A DNA stretch of 64,000 bases from Nonlabens ulvanivorans (GCF_000755285.1 NZ_BBMK01000007.1:62001-126000); one strand, 5' to 3'; numbered from the stretch's first letter, positions 9,050-18,764 are shown. Program-made: numbers and translations. The notes: generated from the sequence alone by a model not told the origin.

Positions 9050-10312
9050 TCAAGTCTTCTGCTTCTTCTTTCTAGCTGCTGGGAATAATACGTTGTTTAA
9101 TATCAAGCGATATCCTGGCGAGTTAGGATGTAGGCTCAACTCTGTAGGTGGATCTCCTACTCTATGCTGGTAATCTTCTGGGTCATGACCGCCGTAGAAA
9201 GTGAAAAATCCTTTACCGCGTATTCCATGAATATATTTTGCTTCTTTATTAGACCTATTTTCTCCTAAAACCAAAACGTTTTTCTTCACCTCATCACGAT
9301 CATAACTGGTCGTTTGTCCCATAAAACCTTTTACAAGACTGGTGTGATTTTGATTCAACATTGTTGGGATAGGATCCCATTTTGCGCTGAAATCCATTAA
9401 AGAAAAGTAATCCAGTTCTTTTTTAATACCACGCTTCTGCGTCATGTCTATAGAGCTGAATTCATACACATTAGGTGATCGTTCTAAGGTAAAATCTGTA
9501 AAGGCAAAGGTCTTTGTGTAATCAATTTTAGTTTGATATGCCGCTTCACTAGCATCACCGTCAAACATAGGCTCTGCGATATCAACACCTTCGGCAGCAA
9601 GGGCAATGTCAAAGCTGTCTGTTGCGCTACACATCGCAAACATAAAGCCACCACCGACTACATAATCTCGTATTTTAAGTGCTACGTCACGTTTTGCCTC
9701 ACTTACTTTATCGTATCCTAGTTTAGCAGCGCGTTCTTCGGCTTCCTTTTTTTCTTGAATGTACCAAGATGCTGTTTTAAAACTGCGATAAAATTTACCG
9801 TATTGTCCGGTAAAATCTTCGTGGTGCAAGTGCAGCCAGTCGTAGAGTAATAGCTCGTCTGCCAGGACTTCCTCATCATAGACCTTCGTATAAGGAATCT
9901 CTGCATAGGTAAGTACCATCGTTACCGCATCATCCCATGGCAACTTTCCTGTAGGTGTATACACGGCTATTTTAGGTGCTTTTTCTAGCAATACTTCTTG
10001 CATGTTTTGAGAAGGACTAGCAATAAGAGCAAGTATATCGCTCACTTCACTTTCAGTCATTTCTTCATAACTCACGCCGCGTACGATTAATTCTTTCTTT
10101 ATTTCATCAACATTGGGCATTAAAAAAGAGCCACCACGATAGTTCAATAGCCATTTTACCTTGGTCCCTTTACTGAGTACCCAATAGGAAACTCCATAGG
10201 CTTTTAAGTGATCGTTTTGCGTGTCGGCATCCATGGGAACAAATAAGTATTGTCCCATTACCATTGGTGCCCATAGTGCTAGAAAGGCGTATAATAGAAA
10301 TTTCTTAAACAT
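9050..10312 (-). CDS. Secreted protein annotated as 'asparagine synthetase B' in relatives
   Basis: A 420-residue exported protein with a signal peptide (MFKKFLLYAFLALWAPMVMGQ). Homologues in flavobacteria are often labelled asparagine synthetase B, but I see neither the N-terminal Cys glutaminase nor the SGGLDS ATP-pyrophosphatase motif, so that label looks wrong. The middle part (KIAVYTPTGKLPWDDAVTMVL... YVVGGGFMFAMCSATDSFDIA) looks like a class I amidotransferase-like / ThuA-type fold, with a Cys in FAMCSAT at the elbow position. The function is unknown. The longest frame starts at 10378, but that N terminus contains the CGCTTTCGCGAAAGCG palindrome and no leader. I chose ATG 10312, directly before the signal peptide. 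Confidence 0.7.
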   Translation of the reverse strand: MFKKFLLYAFLALWAPMVMGQYLFVPMDADTQNDHLKAYGVSYWVLSKGTKVKWLLNYRGGSFLMPNVDEIKKELIVRGVSYEEMTESEVSDILALIASPSQNMQEVLLEKAPKIAVYTPTGKLPWDDAVTMVLTYAEIPYTKVYDEEVLADELLLYDWLHLHHEDFTGQYGKFYRSFKTASWYIQEKKEAEERAAKLGYDKVSEAKRDVALKIRDYVVGGGFMFAMCSATDSFDIALAAEGVDIAEPMFDGDASEAAYQTKIDYTKTFAFTDFTLERSPNVYEFSSIDMTQKRGIKKELDYFSLMDFSAKWDPIPTMLNQNHTSLVKGFMGQTTSYDRDEVKKNVLVLGENRSNKEAKYIHGIRGKGFFTFYGGHDPEDYQHRVGDPPTELSLHPNSPGYRLILNNVLFPAARKKKQKT

Positions 10313-10349
10313 AAACGTGTGTTCTTTTGAGCTGTGAGATGGTTCATTA

Positions 10350-10365
10350 CGCTTTCGCGAAAGCG
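10350..10365. repeat. CGCTTTCGCGAAAGCG palindrome copy
   Basis: Exact 16-bp copy, 38 bp upstream of the preferred start of the secreted protein; most likely intergenic. Confidence 0.85.
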
Positions 10366-10472
10366 TAAACCCAATCATCTACATCATAAAAAATGCCATA
10401 CTATGGCTCGATGGCTAAGATAGCAAAGAACGCAGTAGTTATAGAAAAAAGTATATGCTTTTTAAAGATGAC

Positions 10473-12023
10473 CTAGAAAGGAACCTCATCATCTGGACTC
10501 GCAGGGAAATCACCAAAGGCGTCTTGAGCACTAGGTAAACTTCTAGGATCAAGTCCATCTGGTTTATTTGTATCATCGTTTGCCGCATTCATCTTTGAAC
10601 CAAATTCATATGGCGTCGAGAAATCATCAAGATTATCAAACTTACCAAACTGCCCAAGGAATTTAAGACGTATCGCATCTGTCGCACCATTACGGTGTTT
10701 GGCAACGATAAATTCGGCTTGATTTGCGGTTGGGCTGCGGTCATCATCATCCCATTCTTCAAGGTTATAATACTCTGGTCTATAGATAAAGGAAACAATA
10801 TCTGCATCTTGCTCGATTGCTCCAGATTCACGCAGGTCAGACAGTAATGGTCTTTTACTACCACCACGAGTCTCTACCGCACGCGATAGCTGTGATAGTG
10901 CAATTACAGGAACACTCAGTTCTTTTGCCAGTGCTTTAAGATTACGAGAAATGGTAGAGATTTCTTGTTCACGGTTACCACCTTTTGCACCTGTTTGTGC
11001 CGTCATTAATTGTAAGTAATCAATCATGATTAACTTAATACCATGTTGTGAGGCCAGACGTCTACACTTTGCACGCAAGTCAAAAATGGATAGAGATGGT
11101 GTATCATCTATAAATATTGGAGCTCGCTCTAGATCTTTTACTTTAACGTTAAGCTGTTCCCATTCAAATGGCTCAAGCTTACCTGTTCTTAACTTTTCAC
11201 TGCTCAATCCAGTTTCTGAAGAGATCAAACGAGTGATCAATTGTACAGAACTCATCTCTAATGAGAAGAATGCTACTGGTATATTAGATCCTACCGCAAC
11301 ATTACGTGCCATAGAAAGTGTAAAGGCCGTTTTTCCCATACCAGGACGTGCAGCGATAATAATTAAATCACTAGGCTGCCATCCAGATGTTAAACGATCT
11401 AGATCTGTAAATCCAGTAGGGATACCACTTAATCCATCACGGTTTGCGATATCTTCAATACGCTGCTTTGCCTGTTTTACCAGATCCATTGCAGACTCTG
11501 TACTTTTTCTAATGTTACCTTGAGTTACCTCATACAGTTTAGATTCTGCCTTATCAAGTAGATCAAAAACGTCTGTAGACTCTTCATAAGAGTCCGAAAT
11601 AATCTCTGTAGATAGTTTAATCAAACTACGCTGAATAAACTTTTGTTGTATAATTCTAGCGTGAAATTCAATGTGTGCTGTTGAACTTACTAGCTGTGAT
11701 AATTGAACTAGATAATGGTCACCACCAGCAGCTTCACTTTTCTCATCTTTACGTAATTGAGCACTAACGGTTAATAAGTCGACTGGACTACCGCTTTTAA
11801 ACAGTTTATCAATAGCATCAAAGATGTATTGATGGGATTTTTGATAGAAAACCTCAGGTGTTAACAGGTCAATAACCTCATCCACACCTTTACCATCAAT
11901 CATCAACGCTCCTAGAACAACTTTCTCTAAATCAATAGCTTGCGGTGGTATCTTTCCTCTCTCAAGAGGAACGACCATGCTATTGTCTGTTTTAGATACG
12001 GCTAATGATTGAATTTTTTCCAT
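10473..12023 (-). CDS. dnaB: Replicative DNA helicase DnaB
   Basis: Hexameric helicase that unwinds DNA at the replication fork and binds primase. The 516 residues show the N-terminal primase-interacting domain (PQAIDLEKVVLGALM onward, about 27-130), a linker, and the RecA-like C-terminal domain. That domain has Walker A ARPGMGKTAF (about 229-238), SLEMSS, Walker B LIMIDYLQLM and the DLRESGAIEQDADIV finger motif. It is complete with no intein. The C terminus has the acidic tail usual in Bacteroidota. It is transcribed alone on the minus strand; a TACTTTTG-like element only 6 nt before the ATG (12036-12029) could mean a very short leader, but no matching TTG is seen. Confidence 0.97.
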   Translation of the reverse strand: MEKIQSLAVSKTDNSMVVPLERGKIPPQAIDLEKVVLGALMIDGKGVDEVIDLLTPEVFYQKSHQYIFDAIDKLFKSGSPVDLLTVSAQLRKDEKSEAAGGDHYLVQLSQLVSSTAHIEFHARIIQQKFIQRSLIKLSTEIISDSYEESTDVFDLLDKAESKLYEVTQGNIRKSTESAMDLVKQAKQRIEDIANRDGLSGIPTGFTDLDRLTSGWQPSDLIIIAARPGMGKTAFTLSMARNVAVGSNIPVAFFSLEMSSVQLITRLISSETGLSSEKLRTGKLEPFEWEQLNVKVKDLERAPIFIDDTPSLSIFDLRAKCRRLASQHGIKLIMIDYLQLMTAQTGAKGGNREQEISTISRNLKALAKELSVPVIALSQLSRAVETRGGSKRPLLSDLRESGAIEQDADIVSFIYRPEYYNLEEWDDDDRSPTANQAEFIVAKHRNGATDAIRLKFLGQFGKFDNLDDFSTPYEFGSKMNAANDDTNKPDGLDPRSLPSAQDAFGDFPASPDDEVPF

Positions 12024-12357
12024 AGGTTCAAAAGTAGTGCTTTAAAGGTGTTTATTAAGTATCACGATGTCATACGATAGTTAACAAATTAACTATTTGT
12101 TATGATGACAACCTGTTGATAACTGCCGTTTTTTTTGATTGTATTGTAAATCAATAGGCGACAAAAATCGCGCCTAAATTTGAAACAAAAATAAGGTCGT
12201 TGATAAGTTTTACACCACGATTTCTCCTACTTTTTAAAGAAAATACTTTGTTGCTTGAGGATAAACAAGATGCAAATTAAAGGCTTGGTATTTTATCGAC
12301 GATAAAAATCCCTAGACCGATAGGTCTAGGGATTTTAAATATAAAATGATAATAGAT
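12024..12357. other. dnaB-accA intergenic region (334 bp)
   Basis: No gene is visible. It holds a stem-loop TAACAAAT / ATTTGTTA (about 12082-12102) inside a longer imperfect inverted repeat flanked by TGTCAT and ATGACA, and the accA terminator at the far end. A strong RNA gene is not apparent. Confidence 0.5.
12304..12336 (-). terminator. Rho-independent terminator after accA
   Basis: The stem AAATCCCTAGACC / GGTCTAGGGATTT has a short loop and is followed on the minus strand by a T-rich run. It lies 22 bp after the accA stop. Confidence 0.85.
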
Positions 12358-13311
12358 TTACTCTTTGTAAACACCCATGTTACAATATTTATCCATACGT
12401 TGCTCTACAAGCTTTTGAGCTTCAAGATCTTTTAACTCTTCATAATGACGTACGATACAAGCGCTTACTGCTTTAAAAGTATCTGGTCTATTGGTATGCG
12501 CGCCACCTACTGGTTCTTTGAGGATCTCATCAACCAATTTCATTTTCTTCATATCAGTTGCAGTAAGCTTTAAGGCATCTGCAGCTTGTTCTTTAAATTC
12601 CCAGCTGCGCCACAAAATAGAAGAACAAGATTCTGGTGAAATCACAGAGTACCAAGTGTTTTCAAGCATAATTACTCGATCACCTACTCCTATACCTAGT
12701 GCTCCACCACTTGCTCCTTCACCTATAATCATTACAATGATAGGTACTTTTAAACGAGTCATTTCAAGAATGTTGCGAGCAATAGCTTCACCTTGTCCAC
12801 GTTCCTCAGCTTCAAGTCCTGGATATGCACCTGGTGTATCAATAAGACATACTACGGGAACACCAAATTTCTCGGCACTTTTCATAAGACGTAAAGCCTT
12901 ACGATATCCCTCAGGATTTGCCATACCGAAATTGCGATACTGACGTGTTTTGGTATTAAAACCTTTTTGCTGACCGATGAACATAAAGCTCTGGTCGCCT
13001 ATTTTACCTAGTCCACCTATCATCGCTTTATCATCCTTTACTCCACGATCACCGTGCAGCTCTAGCCATGTGTCACCACAAATTGCTTTGATATAATCAA
13101 GTGTATAAGGACGAGCAGGATGACGTGACATTTGCACACGTTGCCATGGCGTTAAATTGCCATAAATCTCTTTGCGAGTCGCTTTTAATTTTTTCTCTAT
13201 TTGTTTACAGGTTGCGGTAACGTCTACTTCGCTATCACTTCCTATGGCCAGCGTTTGCTGGTATTTTTCTTCAAGTTCCTTGATAGGTAATTCAAAATCA
13301 AGATATTCCAT
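12358..13311 (-). CDS. accA: Acetyl-CoA carboxylase carboxyltransferase, alpha subunit
   Basis: Transfers the carboxyl group from biotin-BCCP to acetyl-CoA, the first step of fatty-acid synthesis, as AccA2-AccD2. From [10 protein letters not shown] (start 13311) the protein has 317 residues, the normal size. It shows the expected landmarks: [22 protein letters not shown], the oxyanion region [31 protein letters not shown], and [17 protein letters not shown]. The longer frame (to 13371) adds 20 residues with no family match. It is a monocistronic gene with its own terminator. The 16-bp palindrome lies upstream at 13409. Confidence 0.97.
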   Translation of the reverse strand: MEYLDFELPIKELEEKYQQTLAIGSDSEVDVTATCKQIEKKLKATRKEIYGNLTPWQRVQMSRHPARPYTLDYIKAICGDTWLELHGDRGVKDDKAMIGGLGKIGDQSFMFIGQQKGFNTKTRQYRNFGMANPEGYRKALRLMKSAEKFGVPVVCLIDTPGAYPGLEAEERGQGEAIARNILEMTRLKVPIIVMIIGEGASGGALGIGVGDRVIMLENTWYSVISPESCSSILWRSWEFKEQAADALKLTATDMKKMKLVDEILKEPVGGAHTNRPDTFKAVSACIVRHYEELKDLEAQKLVEQRMDKYCNMGVYKE

Positions 13312-13408
13312 AAACTTAGGGTTGTTCTTGTTAGGAAGACAAATATAATAGATTCTTTTATGCGATAGCACCTCAATAGTATAAGATATTAAGAGGTTTA
13401 ATTTTATT

Positions 13409-13424
13409 CGCTTTCGCGAAAGCG
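13409..13424. repeat. CGCTTTCGCGAAAGCG palindrome copy
   Basis: Exact copy in the gap between the DMT exporter stop and the accA start. Confidence 0.9.
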
Positions 13425-13478
13425 AGATAAAACAGCCTTTTAACTTTAAAGACTATTGTTGATCTATAAAAGCGTCCA

Positions 13479-14378
13479 CTATTTGCGTTGTAAACGTGTC
13501 TTTATAAAGCCATTAAGTACTATAACTACTAGAATAACAATAGCACCGATGTAGAATTGTGGTGTCATTTGTTCTGCATCGCCTAATATGAAAAACGCTA
13601 GTAAAATCCCATAAACTGGCTCAAGGTTTGTGGTAAGCATGACCGTATAAGCACTTAAATACTTCATTACTTTTACACTAGCGATAAATGCATAAGCGGT
13701 ACACACAGATGCTAGTATACCTATCCACAACCAGTCATCACTAGTCAATTGTTGTGGCCCAACAAAGTCAAATTGTGGGAGCGCAAAAAATAAGGATAGT
13801 AATACTACACCACTTAACAATTCATAAAACGATATCATTGATGGTGGATGTTCTTTTGCAAACGCGACATTCATAATAGAAAATGTAGCGCTTAAAAAAG
13901 CACTGGTTAATCCCAGCACCATTCCCATAATATATTCGGTTTCTACTTGAAAAATATAATACAAAGCGCCTATAATCATCATGCCAAATATTAATTCATA
14001 CCACACTAATTTTTTAGGTGTGAACAGTGGTTCAAGCAAGGCTGTGAAGAAAGCTCCTGTACTCATCATCGCAAGAGTGACTGATACATTAGACGCTTTT
14101 ATAGCTCCAAAAAACGTAATCCAGTGCAAGGCGATAACCATACCTGCTAGACAAATGGATAGTAAACGCTTGCGTGGTAGCTTATGAACACCCGTAAATT
14201 GAAACGGAATTTTTTTCACCTTCATGTAGATCACAATCATAAGGACGGCTAGTACCATGCGCCACCAGACTAGCGGTACAGATTCTATTGAAATAAGCGC
14301 ACCTAATACTGCGGTAAAACCCCAAATGAAAACTATAAAATGAAGATGGAGATAATTAAATAATCTATCGTCGCGCAT
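13479..14378 (-). CDS. DMT-superfamily (EamA) transporter
   Basis: Inner-membrane protein of 299 residues with ten hydrophobic segments arranged as two EamA repeats, the drug/metabolite exporter plan. Typical stretches are HFIVFIWGFTAVLGALI at the start, ALHWITFFGAIKASNVSVTLAMMSTGAFFTALLEP ending the first repeat, and AYTVMLTTNLEPVYGILLAFFILGD in the second. Both Pro-containing half-repeat ends are kept. The substrate is unknown. Its start overlaps the end of the LptF/G gene by 14 bp, so the two are co-transcribed, probably with tgt. Confidence 0.88.
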   Translation of the reverse strand: MRDDRLFNYLHLHFIVFIWGFTAVLGALISIESVPLVWWRMVLAVLMIVIYMKVKKIPFQFTGVHKLPRKRLLSICLAGMVIALHWITFFGAIKASNVSVTLAMMSTGAFFTALLEPLFTPKKLVWYELIFGMMIIGALYYIFQVETEYIMGMVLGLTSAFLSATFSIMNVAFAKEHPPSMISFYELLSGVVLLSLFFALPQFDFVGPQQLTSDDWLWIGILASVCTAYAFIASVKVMKYLSAYTVMLTTNLEPVYGILLAFFILGDAEQMTPQFYIGAIVILVVIVLNGFIKTRLQRK

Positions 14379-15438
14379 TTCTTATCAGTAATAAAGCTAC
14401 TATACCAAAGAATATATTAGGAGCCCAAACGGCGATCCATGGTTCAAACGATGTACTTTTCTCTGCAATAGTACCGAATACTTTATCCAAGAACATGTAA
14501 CTCATCGCGATGGCTAGACCTATCGCAAGATTTACACCCATTCCACCTCGCTTTTTAACAGACGATACTGCAACGGCTATAATGGTAAATATCAAAGCAC
14601 TTACAGGTATAGATGTACGCTTATGTTTCTCAACATAATAGACATTCATATTTCCATTACCACGACTTTCTTCTGTCTCTATAAAATCAAGAAGCTTTTG
14701 ATAGGATAAAGTTTCTGCCACATAAGATGATGGTGTTAACTCATCTATATCAAAATTAAGAATCGTATCTAATTTTGCTTTAGTGGTTAAAATCTCTCCA
14801 TTTTCTTGCAGTACACGTTTTTTATAACGACTTAGTGTGTAAATGCTGTCTTTAAAAGCAATACGTTCTGCATATATCTTATACTCTAGCTCATTTCCAT
14901 TAAAATGCTCTAAGGTAAAATCATATCCTGTTTTTCTTCCAGAATTGTAATTACTCACATATACATAATCGTCATCTGATATACGCCGGAAAACATTATT
15001 GGTTTGCCGTTCTTTTTCTGACTTAAAGTATTTAAACTGAAACTCATTAAATCCTGCAGCAGCATCTGGAACAAACACGGTACTAAATACTAAAGCGGTA
15101 ACACAAACTAATACCGCACCTATAATGTAAGGACGCAAAAATCTATTGTAAGACACACCAGAACTTAAAAAAGCAACAATCTCTGTATTATTAGCCAGCT
15201 TTGATGTAAAAAACATGGTAGAAATAAAGAGAAAAATAGGGAATAAGAAATTTGAAAAATAGATAGTAAAGTCCAGTAGATACATCATCACCTCGGCAAA
15301 CGGGATATCTTTACTTAATATCTTCCCTATCTTCTCTGCAATGTGCACAGTGATCATAATAGGTATGAAAAGGCACAAAAGCAGTAGAAAAGCTCCTAAG
15401 TATTGTTTTAATATGTATCTATCTAGAATTTTAAGCAC
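14365..15438 (-). CDS. LptF/LptG-family permease
   Basis: Member of the YjgP/YjgQ family, the transmembrane subunits of the LptB2FG ABC exporter that extracts LPS from the inner membrane. The 357 residues show the N-terminal start KILDRYILKQYLGAFLLLLCLF, three helices before about residue 125, a periplasmic beta-jellyroll (about 130-265), and three C-terminal helices from about 270. It overlaps tgt by one base at the start and eamA at the end. A tgt-lptF/G-eamA order is common in flavobacteria. Which of LptF or LptG it is cannot be settled from one copy. Confidence 0.88.
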   Translation of the reverse strand: MLKILDRYILKQYLGAFLLLLCLFIPIMITVHIAEKIGKILSKDIPFAEVMMYLLDFTIYFSNFLFPIFLFISTMFFTSKLANNTEIVAFLSSGVSYNRFLRPYIIGAVLVCVTALVFSTVFVPDAAAGFNEFQFKYFKSEKERQTNNVFRRISDDDYVYVSNYNSGRKTGYDFTLEHFNGNELEYKIYAERIAFKDSIYTLSRYKKRVLQENGEILTTKAKLDTILNFDIDELTPSSYVAETLSYQKLLDFIETEESRGNGNMNVYYVEKHKRTSIPVSALIFTIIAVAVSSVKKRGGMGVNLAIGLAIAMSYMFLDKVFGTIAEKSTSFEPWIAVWAPNIFFGIVALLLIRNARR

Positions 15439-16568
15439 TAGAGTCTATTATCCATTTGTTTAACCATTTTATCCTTCCATGTTCTAAAGTCACCTGCTAG
15501 TATATGCTTGCGAGCTTCTCTCATTAACCATAAATAGAAGGATAAATTGTGTATGGTACAAATTTGTCTACCCAACATCTCGTTAACAGTAAACAGGTGT
15601 CGTACGTATGCTTTAGAATAAGCGGTATCTACCCAAGCATAGTCTCCTGGATCTAATGGTGAGAAATCTGTTTCCCATTTCTTATTCTTCATATTCATGG
15701 TACCATGGGCAGTAAAAATCATCCCATTACGACCATTACGTGTAGGCATCACACAGTCAAACATGTCAACACCTAATGCTACATTCTCTAGCAAATTGAT
15801 AGGTGTTCCTACACCCATAAGATATCTAGGTTTATCCTTAGGCAATACAGCTGTAACGATATCTGTCATCGCATACATTTCCTCAGCTGGTTCACCTACT
15901 GAAAGTCCACCTATTGCATTTGCAGGCATGTCACAATTTGCTATAAACTCCGCACTTTGCTCTCTTAAGTCTTTATAAGTACTACCTTGAATAATAGGAA
16001 ATAACGTCTGATTGAAACCATATTTACTAGGAGTATTATTAAAATGTTCAATACACCTTTTTAACCAGCGATGCGTCATGTGCATACTGCGACGTGCATA
16101 ATTATATTCACATGGATATGGAGTACACTCGTCAAACGCCATAATAATATCTGCACCTATACTGCGCTGGATATCCATAGCACGCTCTGGAGTAAAAAAG
16201 TGGTATGATCCATCGATGTGAGATTTGAATTTCACACCTTCTTCCTTAATCTTACGATTTGCACTCAAAGAATAAACTTGGTAACCACCAGAATCCGTAA
16301 GAATAGGGCGATTCCAATTCATAAATTTATGTAATCCACCAGCTTTTTCTAGCACATCTATACCAGGTCGTAGGTAAAGATGATAAGTATTTGCCAGTAT
16401 AATGTCAGGATTGACATCATTTTCTAGCTCGCGTTGGTGTACACCTTTAACAGTACCTACCGTACCTACAGGCATAAATATAGGAGTCTCAATCGCTCCA
16501 TGGTCCGTGTGCACAACTCCAGCTCTCGCCTGGCTTTGTGAATCAGTTTGTAATAAATCAAATTTCAT
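15438..16568 (-). CDS. tgt: tRNA-guanine transglycosylase
   Basis: Exchanges G34 for preQ1 in GUN-anticodon tRNAs during queuosine synthesis. Start 16568 (MKFDLLQTDSQSQARAGVV) matches the family; the upstream 14 residues do not. Visible motifs are PIFMPVGTVGTVKGV, LTDSGGYQVYSL (substrate-binding Asp), GGLSVGE and the nucleophile region FDCVMPTRNGRNG. The zinc-site cysteines found in E. coli Tgt (CxCxxC) are absent. The segment reads DPGDYAWVDTAYSKAYVRHLF, while the downstream TIHNL histidine is kept. I believe this loss is shared by Bacteroidota homologues, so the enzyme may use a non-metal fold at this site. A minus-strand TATCTTTG (16582-16575) lies just 7 bp before the ATG. Confidence 0.94.
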   Translation of the reverse strand: MKFDLLQTDSQSQARAGVVHTDHGAIETPIFMPVGTVGTVKGVHQRELENDVNPDIILANTYHLYLRPGIDVLEKAGGLHKFMNWNRPILTDSGGYQVYSLSANRKIKEEGVKFKSHIDGSYHFFTPERAMDIQRSIGADIIMAFDECTPYPCEYNYARRSMHMTHRWLKRCIEHFNNTPSKYGFNQTLFPIIQGSTYKDLREQSAEFIANCDMPANAIGGLSVGEPAEEMYAMTDIVTAVLPKDKPRYLMGVGTPINLLENVALGVDMFDCVMPTRNGRNGMIFTAHGTMNMKNKKWETDFSPLDPGDYAWVDTAYSKAYVRHLFTVNEMLGRQICTIHNLSFYLWLMREARKHILAGDFRTWKDKMVKQMDNRL

Positions 16569-16675
16569 GCGGCGCAAAGATACTTTAATGAACTTGAATT
16601 TGTACTCCATTTTAATATCTCAAAATGAATAGCGACAGATTGAAGTAGTGAATTATGGGTATATCGTTATGATTA

Positions 16676-16691
16676 CGCTTTCGCGAAAGCG
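16676..16691. repeat. CGCTTTCGCGAAAGCG palindrome copy
   Basis: Exact copy in the divergent region between tgt and the transketolase genes. Confidence 0.9.
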
Positions 16692-16820
16692 TGATTATGA
16701 CAACTCTAACGGCACTTATAAATAAACTAGTTCTCCACTATTTTTTAATTTGTTTACAAAACATGGTTTTTAGTTAATAAGTGGTAGGTATTTGACCCTT
16801 TAAAAAAATGAGAATCGTTC

Positions 16821-16828
16821 TAACTTTG
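16821..16828 (+). promoter_or_regulatory. Candidate -7 element for the transketolase genes
   Basis: TAACTTTG fits TAnnTTTG and lies 23 nt before the ATG. The nearest TTG (16792-16794) is 26 bp upstream, longer than usual, so support is partial. Confidence 0.4.
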
Positions 16829-16851
16829 AACCATCATCAAAAAAAACCAAA

Positions 16852-17697
16852 ATGGCTGATACACAGCACTTAAAAGATTTAGTAACGCAAGTACGTCGCG
16901 ATATCGTCAGACAAGTACACGCAGTAAGTAGTGGACATCCTGGAGGCTCTCTAGGTTGTACAGAATTTCTTGTTACCTTATATAATGAAGTTATGGATCA
17001 TGATCCTAGCTTTAATATGGATGGAATAAATGAAGATTTATTTTTTCTTTCTAACGGTCACATCTCACCTGTTTTTTATAGTGTTCTTGCACGTGCTGGA
17101 TATTTTCCAGTATCTGAGTTAAGTACTTTTAGAAAACTTAATACTAGACTACAAGGACACCCTACGACACATGAAGGTTTACCAGGTGTGCGTATCGCAA
17201 GTGGATCACTAGGTCAAGGAATGAGTGTTGCTATAGGTGCTGCACAGGTAAAAAAGTTGAATGGAGATGACAAAACTGTTTTCACACTTCATGGAGATGG
17301 TGAATTACAGGAAGGACAGATCTGGGAAGCAGCCATGTATGCAGCAGCAAATAAAGTAGACAATTTAATATCTACAATAGATGTGAACGGTCAACAGATC
17401 GATGGTAGTACAGATCAAGTTCTAGCACTAGGAGATTTGCGCAATAAGTTTGAAGCCTTTGGATGGGACGTTATAACTGTTCATAAGGGAAATGACGTGG
17501 ATGCGATTATTACTGGTATGAAAGAAGCAATGGACCTTACTAGAAAAGGTAAACCAGTTTGTATTCTTCTTCATACTGAAATGGGTAACGGTATTGACTT
17601 TATGATGGGATCTCATGCATGGCATGGTATCGCACCTAATGATGAACAACTTGCTGAGGCATTGAGACAGAATCCAGAAACCTTAGGTGATTATTAA
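16852..17697 (+). CDS. Transketolase, N-terminal subunit
   Basis: Thiamine-diphosphate-binding half of a split transketolase, a cytosolic enzyme of the pentose phosphate pathway. The 281 residues show SSGHPGGSLGCTEFLV (about 26-41), the GSLGQGMSVAIGAA loop, and the ThDP motif that begins GDGELQEG and closes with an Asn downstream (about 149-178). It is complete and 31 bp from the second subunit, so they form one operon. Split transketolases of this form are common in Bacteroidota and Firmicutes. Confidence 0.94.
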   Translation: MADTQHLKDLVTQVRRDIVRQVHAVSSGHPGGSLGCTEFLVTLYNEVMDHDPSFNMDGINEDLFFLSNGHISPVFYSVLARAGYFPVSELSTFRKLNTRLQGHPTTHEGLPGVRIASGSLGQGMSVAIGAAQVKKLNGDDKTVFTLHGDGELQEGQIWEAAMYAAANKVDNLISTIDVNGQQIDGSTDQVLALGDLRNKFEAFGWDVITVHKGNDVDAIITGMKEAMDLTRKGKPVCILLHTEMGNGIDFMMGSHAWHGIAPNDEQLAEALRQNPETLGDY

Positions 17698-17728
17698 TTA
17701 AAACACGCTGTATCAACAGCATGAGTAT

Positions 17729-18682
17729 ATGAAAATTTACGAAAATACAGGAAGTAAGGATACGAGATCAGGTTTTGGTGACGGACTTACAGAACTAGGA
17801 AAAAAGAATGAGAACGTTGTCGCTCTGTGTGCGGACTTAACTGGCTCATTAAAAATGAATGCTTTTGCAGATAATCATCCAGAGCGTTTCTTTCAAGTTG
17901 GTATTGCAGAGGCAAACATGATGGGAATCGCGGCAGGTATGACTATAGGTGGTAAAATTCCTTTTACGGGAACTTTTGCAAACTTTTCTACAGGTCGTGT
18001 TTATGACCAAATCAGACAAAGTATCGCTTACTCTGACAAGAATGTGAAGATATGTGCTTCTCACTCAGGCCTTACTCTAGGAGAAGATGGTGCTACACAC
18101 CAAATTTTAGAAGACATAGGATTGATGAAAATGTTACCAGGTATGACTGTGATCAACACTTGTGATTACAATCAAACTAAAGCAGCTACACTAGCTATAG
18201 CTGAGCATCATGGACCAGTTTATTTAAGATTTGGTCGTCCTAAAGTGGCTAACTTCACTCCTGAAAATGGAACGTTTGAAATAGGAAAAGCAGTGATGCT
18301 ACAAGAAGGCACTGACGTTACTATCATAGCTACTGGTCATTTAGTTTGGGAAGCTTTAGAAGCGGCTAAAACTCTTAATGAAAAAGGAATCAGCGCAGAG
18401 GTCATTAATATTCACACTATTAAGCCTCTTGATGAAGCTGCTATAATAGCATCAGCAAAGAAAACAGGTTGCGTCGTTACTGCCGAAGAACACAATTATC
18501 TAGGTGGATTAGGAGAAAGTGTTGCTCGCACACTAGCGATGCATCATCCAACTGCACAAGAATTTGTTGCTACACAGGACACCTTTGGTGAAAGTGGAAC
18601 ACCAGCGCAATTATTAGAAAAATATGGCTTAAATGCAGAGAATATTGCATTGAAAGCTGAAAAAGTAATAAGTAGAAAGTAA
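17729..18682 (+). CDS. Transketolase, C-terminal subunit
   Basis: Carries the pyrimidine-binding and C-terminal domains of the split enzyme (317 residues). Landmarks are the start GSKDTRSGFGDGLTELGKKN, VALCADLTGSLKMNAF, the catalytic-side sequence FFQVGIAEANMMGIAAGM (Glu that activates ThDP), GLTLGEDGATHQILEDIGLM, and the C-terminal domain VTAEEHNYLGGLGESVA. It could in principle be confused with a DXS or PDH-beta half, but the partner subunit upstream settles it. A strong terminator follows. Confidence 0.94.
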   Translation: MKIYENTGSKDTRSGFGDGLTELGKKNENVVALCADLTGSLKMNAFADNHPERFFQVGIAEANMMGIAAGMTIGGKIPFTGTFANFSTGRVYDQIRQSIAYSDKNVKICASHSGLTLGEDGATHQILEDIGLMKMLPGMTVINTCDYNQTKAATLAIAEHHGPVYLRFGRPKVANFTPENGTFEIGKAVMLQEGTDVTIIATGHLVWEALEAAKTLNEKGISAEVINIHTIKPLDEAAIIASAKKTGCVVTAEEHNYLGGLGESVARTLAMHHPTAQEFVATQDTFGESGTPAQLLEKYGLNAENIALKAEKVISRK

Positions 18683-18703
18683 ATTTTTATCTTGTTATAA
18701 ATT

Positions 18704-18740
18704 AAAAAATCCTTTAAGCTAGGCTTAAAGGATTTTTTTT
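18704..18740 (+). terminator. Terminator after transketolase, possibly bidirectional
   Basis: The stem AATCCTTTAAGC / GCTTAAAGGATT has a 3-nt loop, with A-run upstream and T-run downstream. The A-run could also make it serve the convergent minus-strand gene. Confidence 0.9.
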
Positions 18741-18764
18741 GTTTTCTATTCTTATGGTAATCAC

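Noticed and set aside
12082..12102. Stem-loop before dnaB as a small RNA or riboswitch
   Set aside because: The stem is short and AT-rich with no terminator or promoter around it.
12491..12943. Plus-strand frame of 150 codons over accA
   Set aside because: It is a shadow of accA, without family features; the same holds for other antisense frames such as 11026-11523 over dnaB and 32278-32556 over acn.
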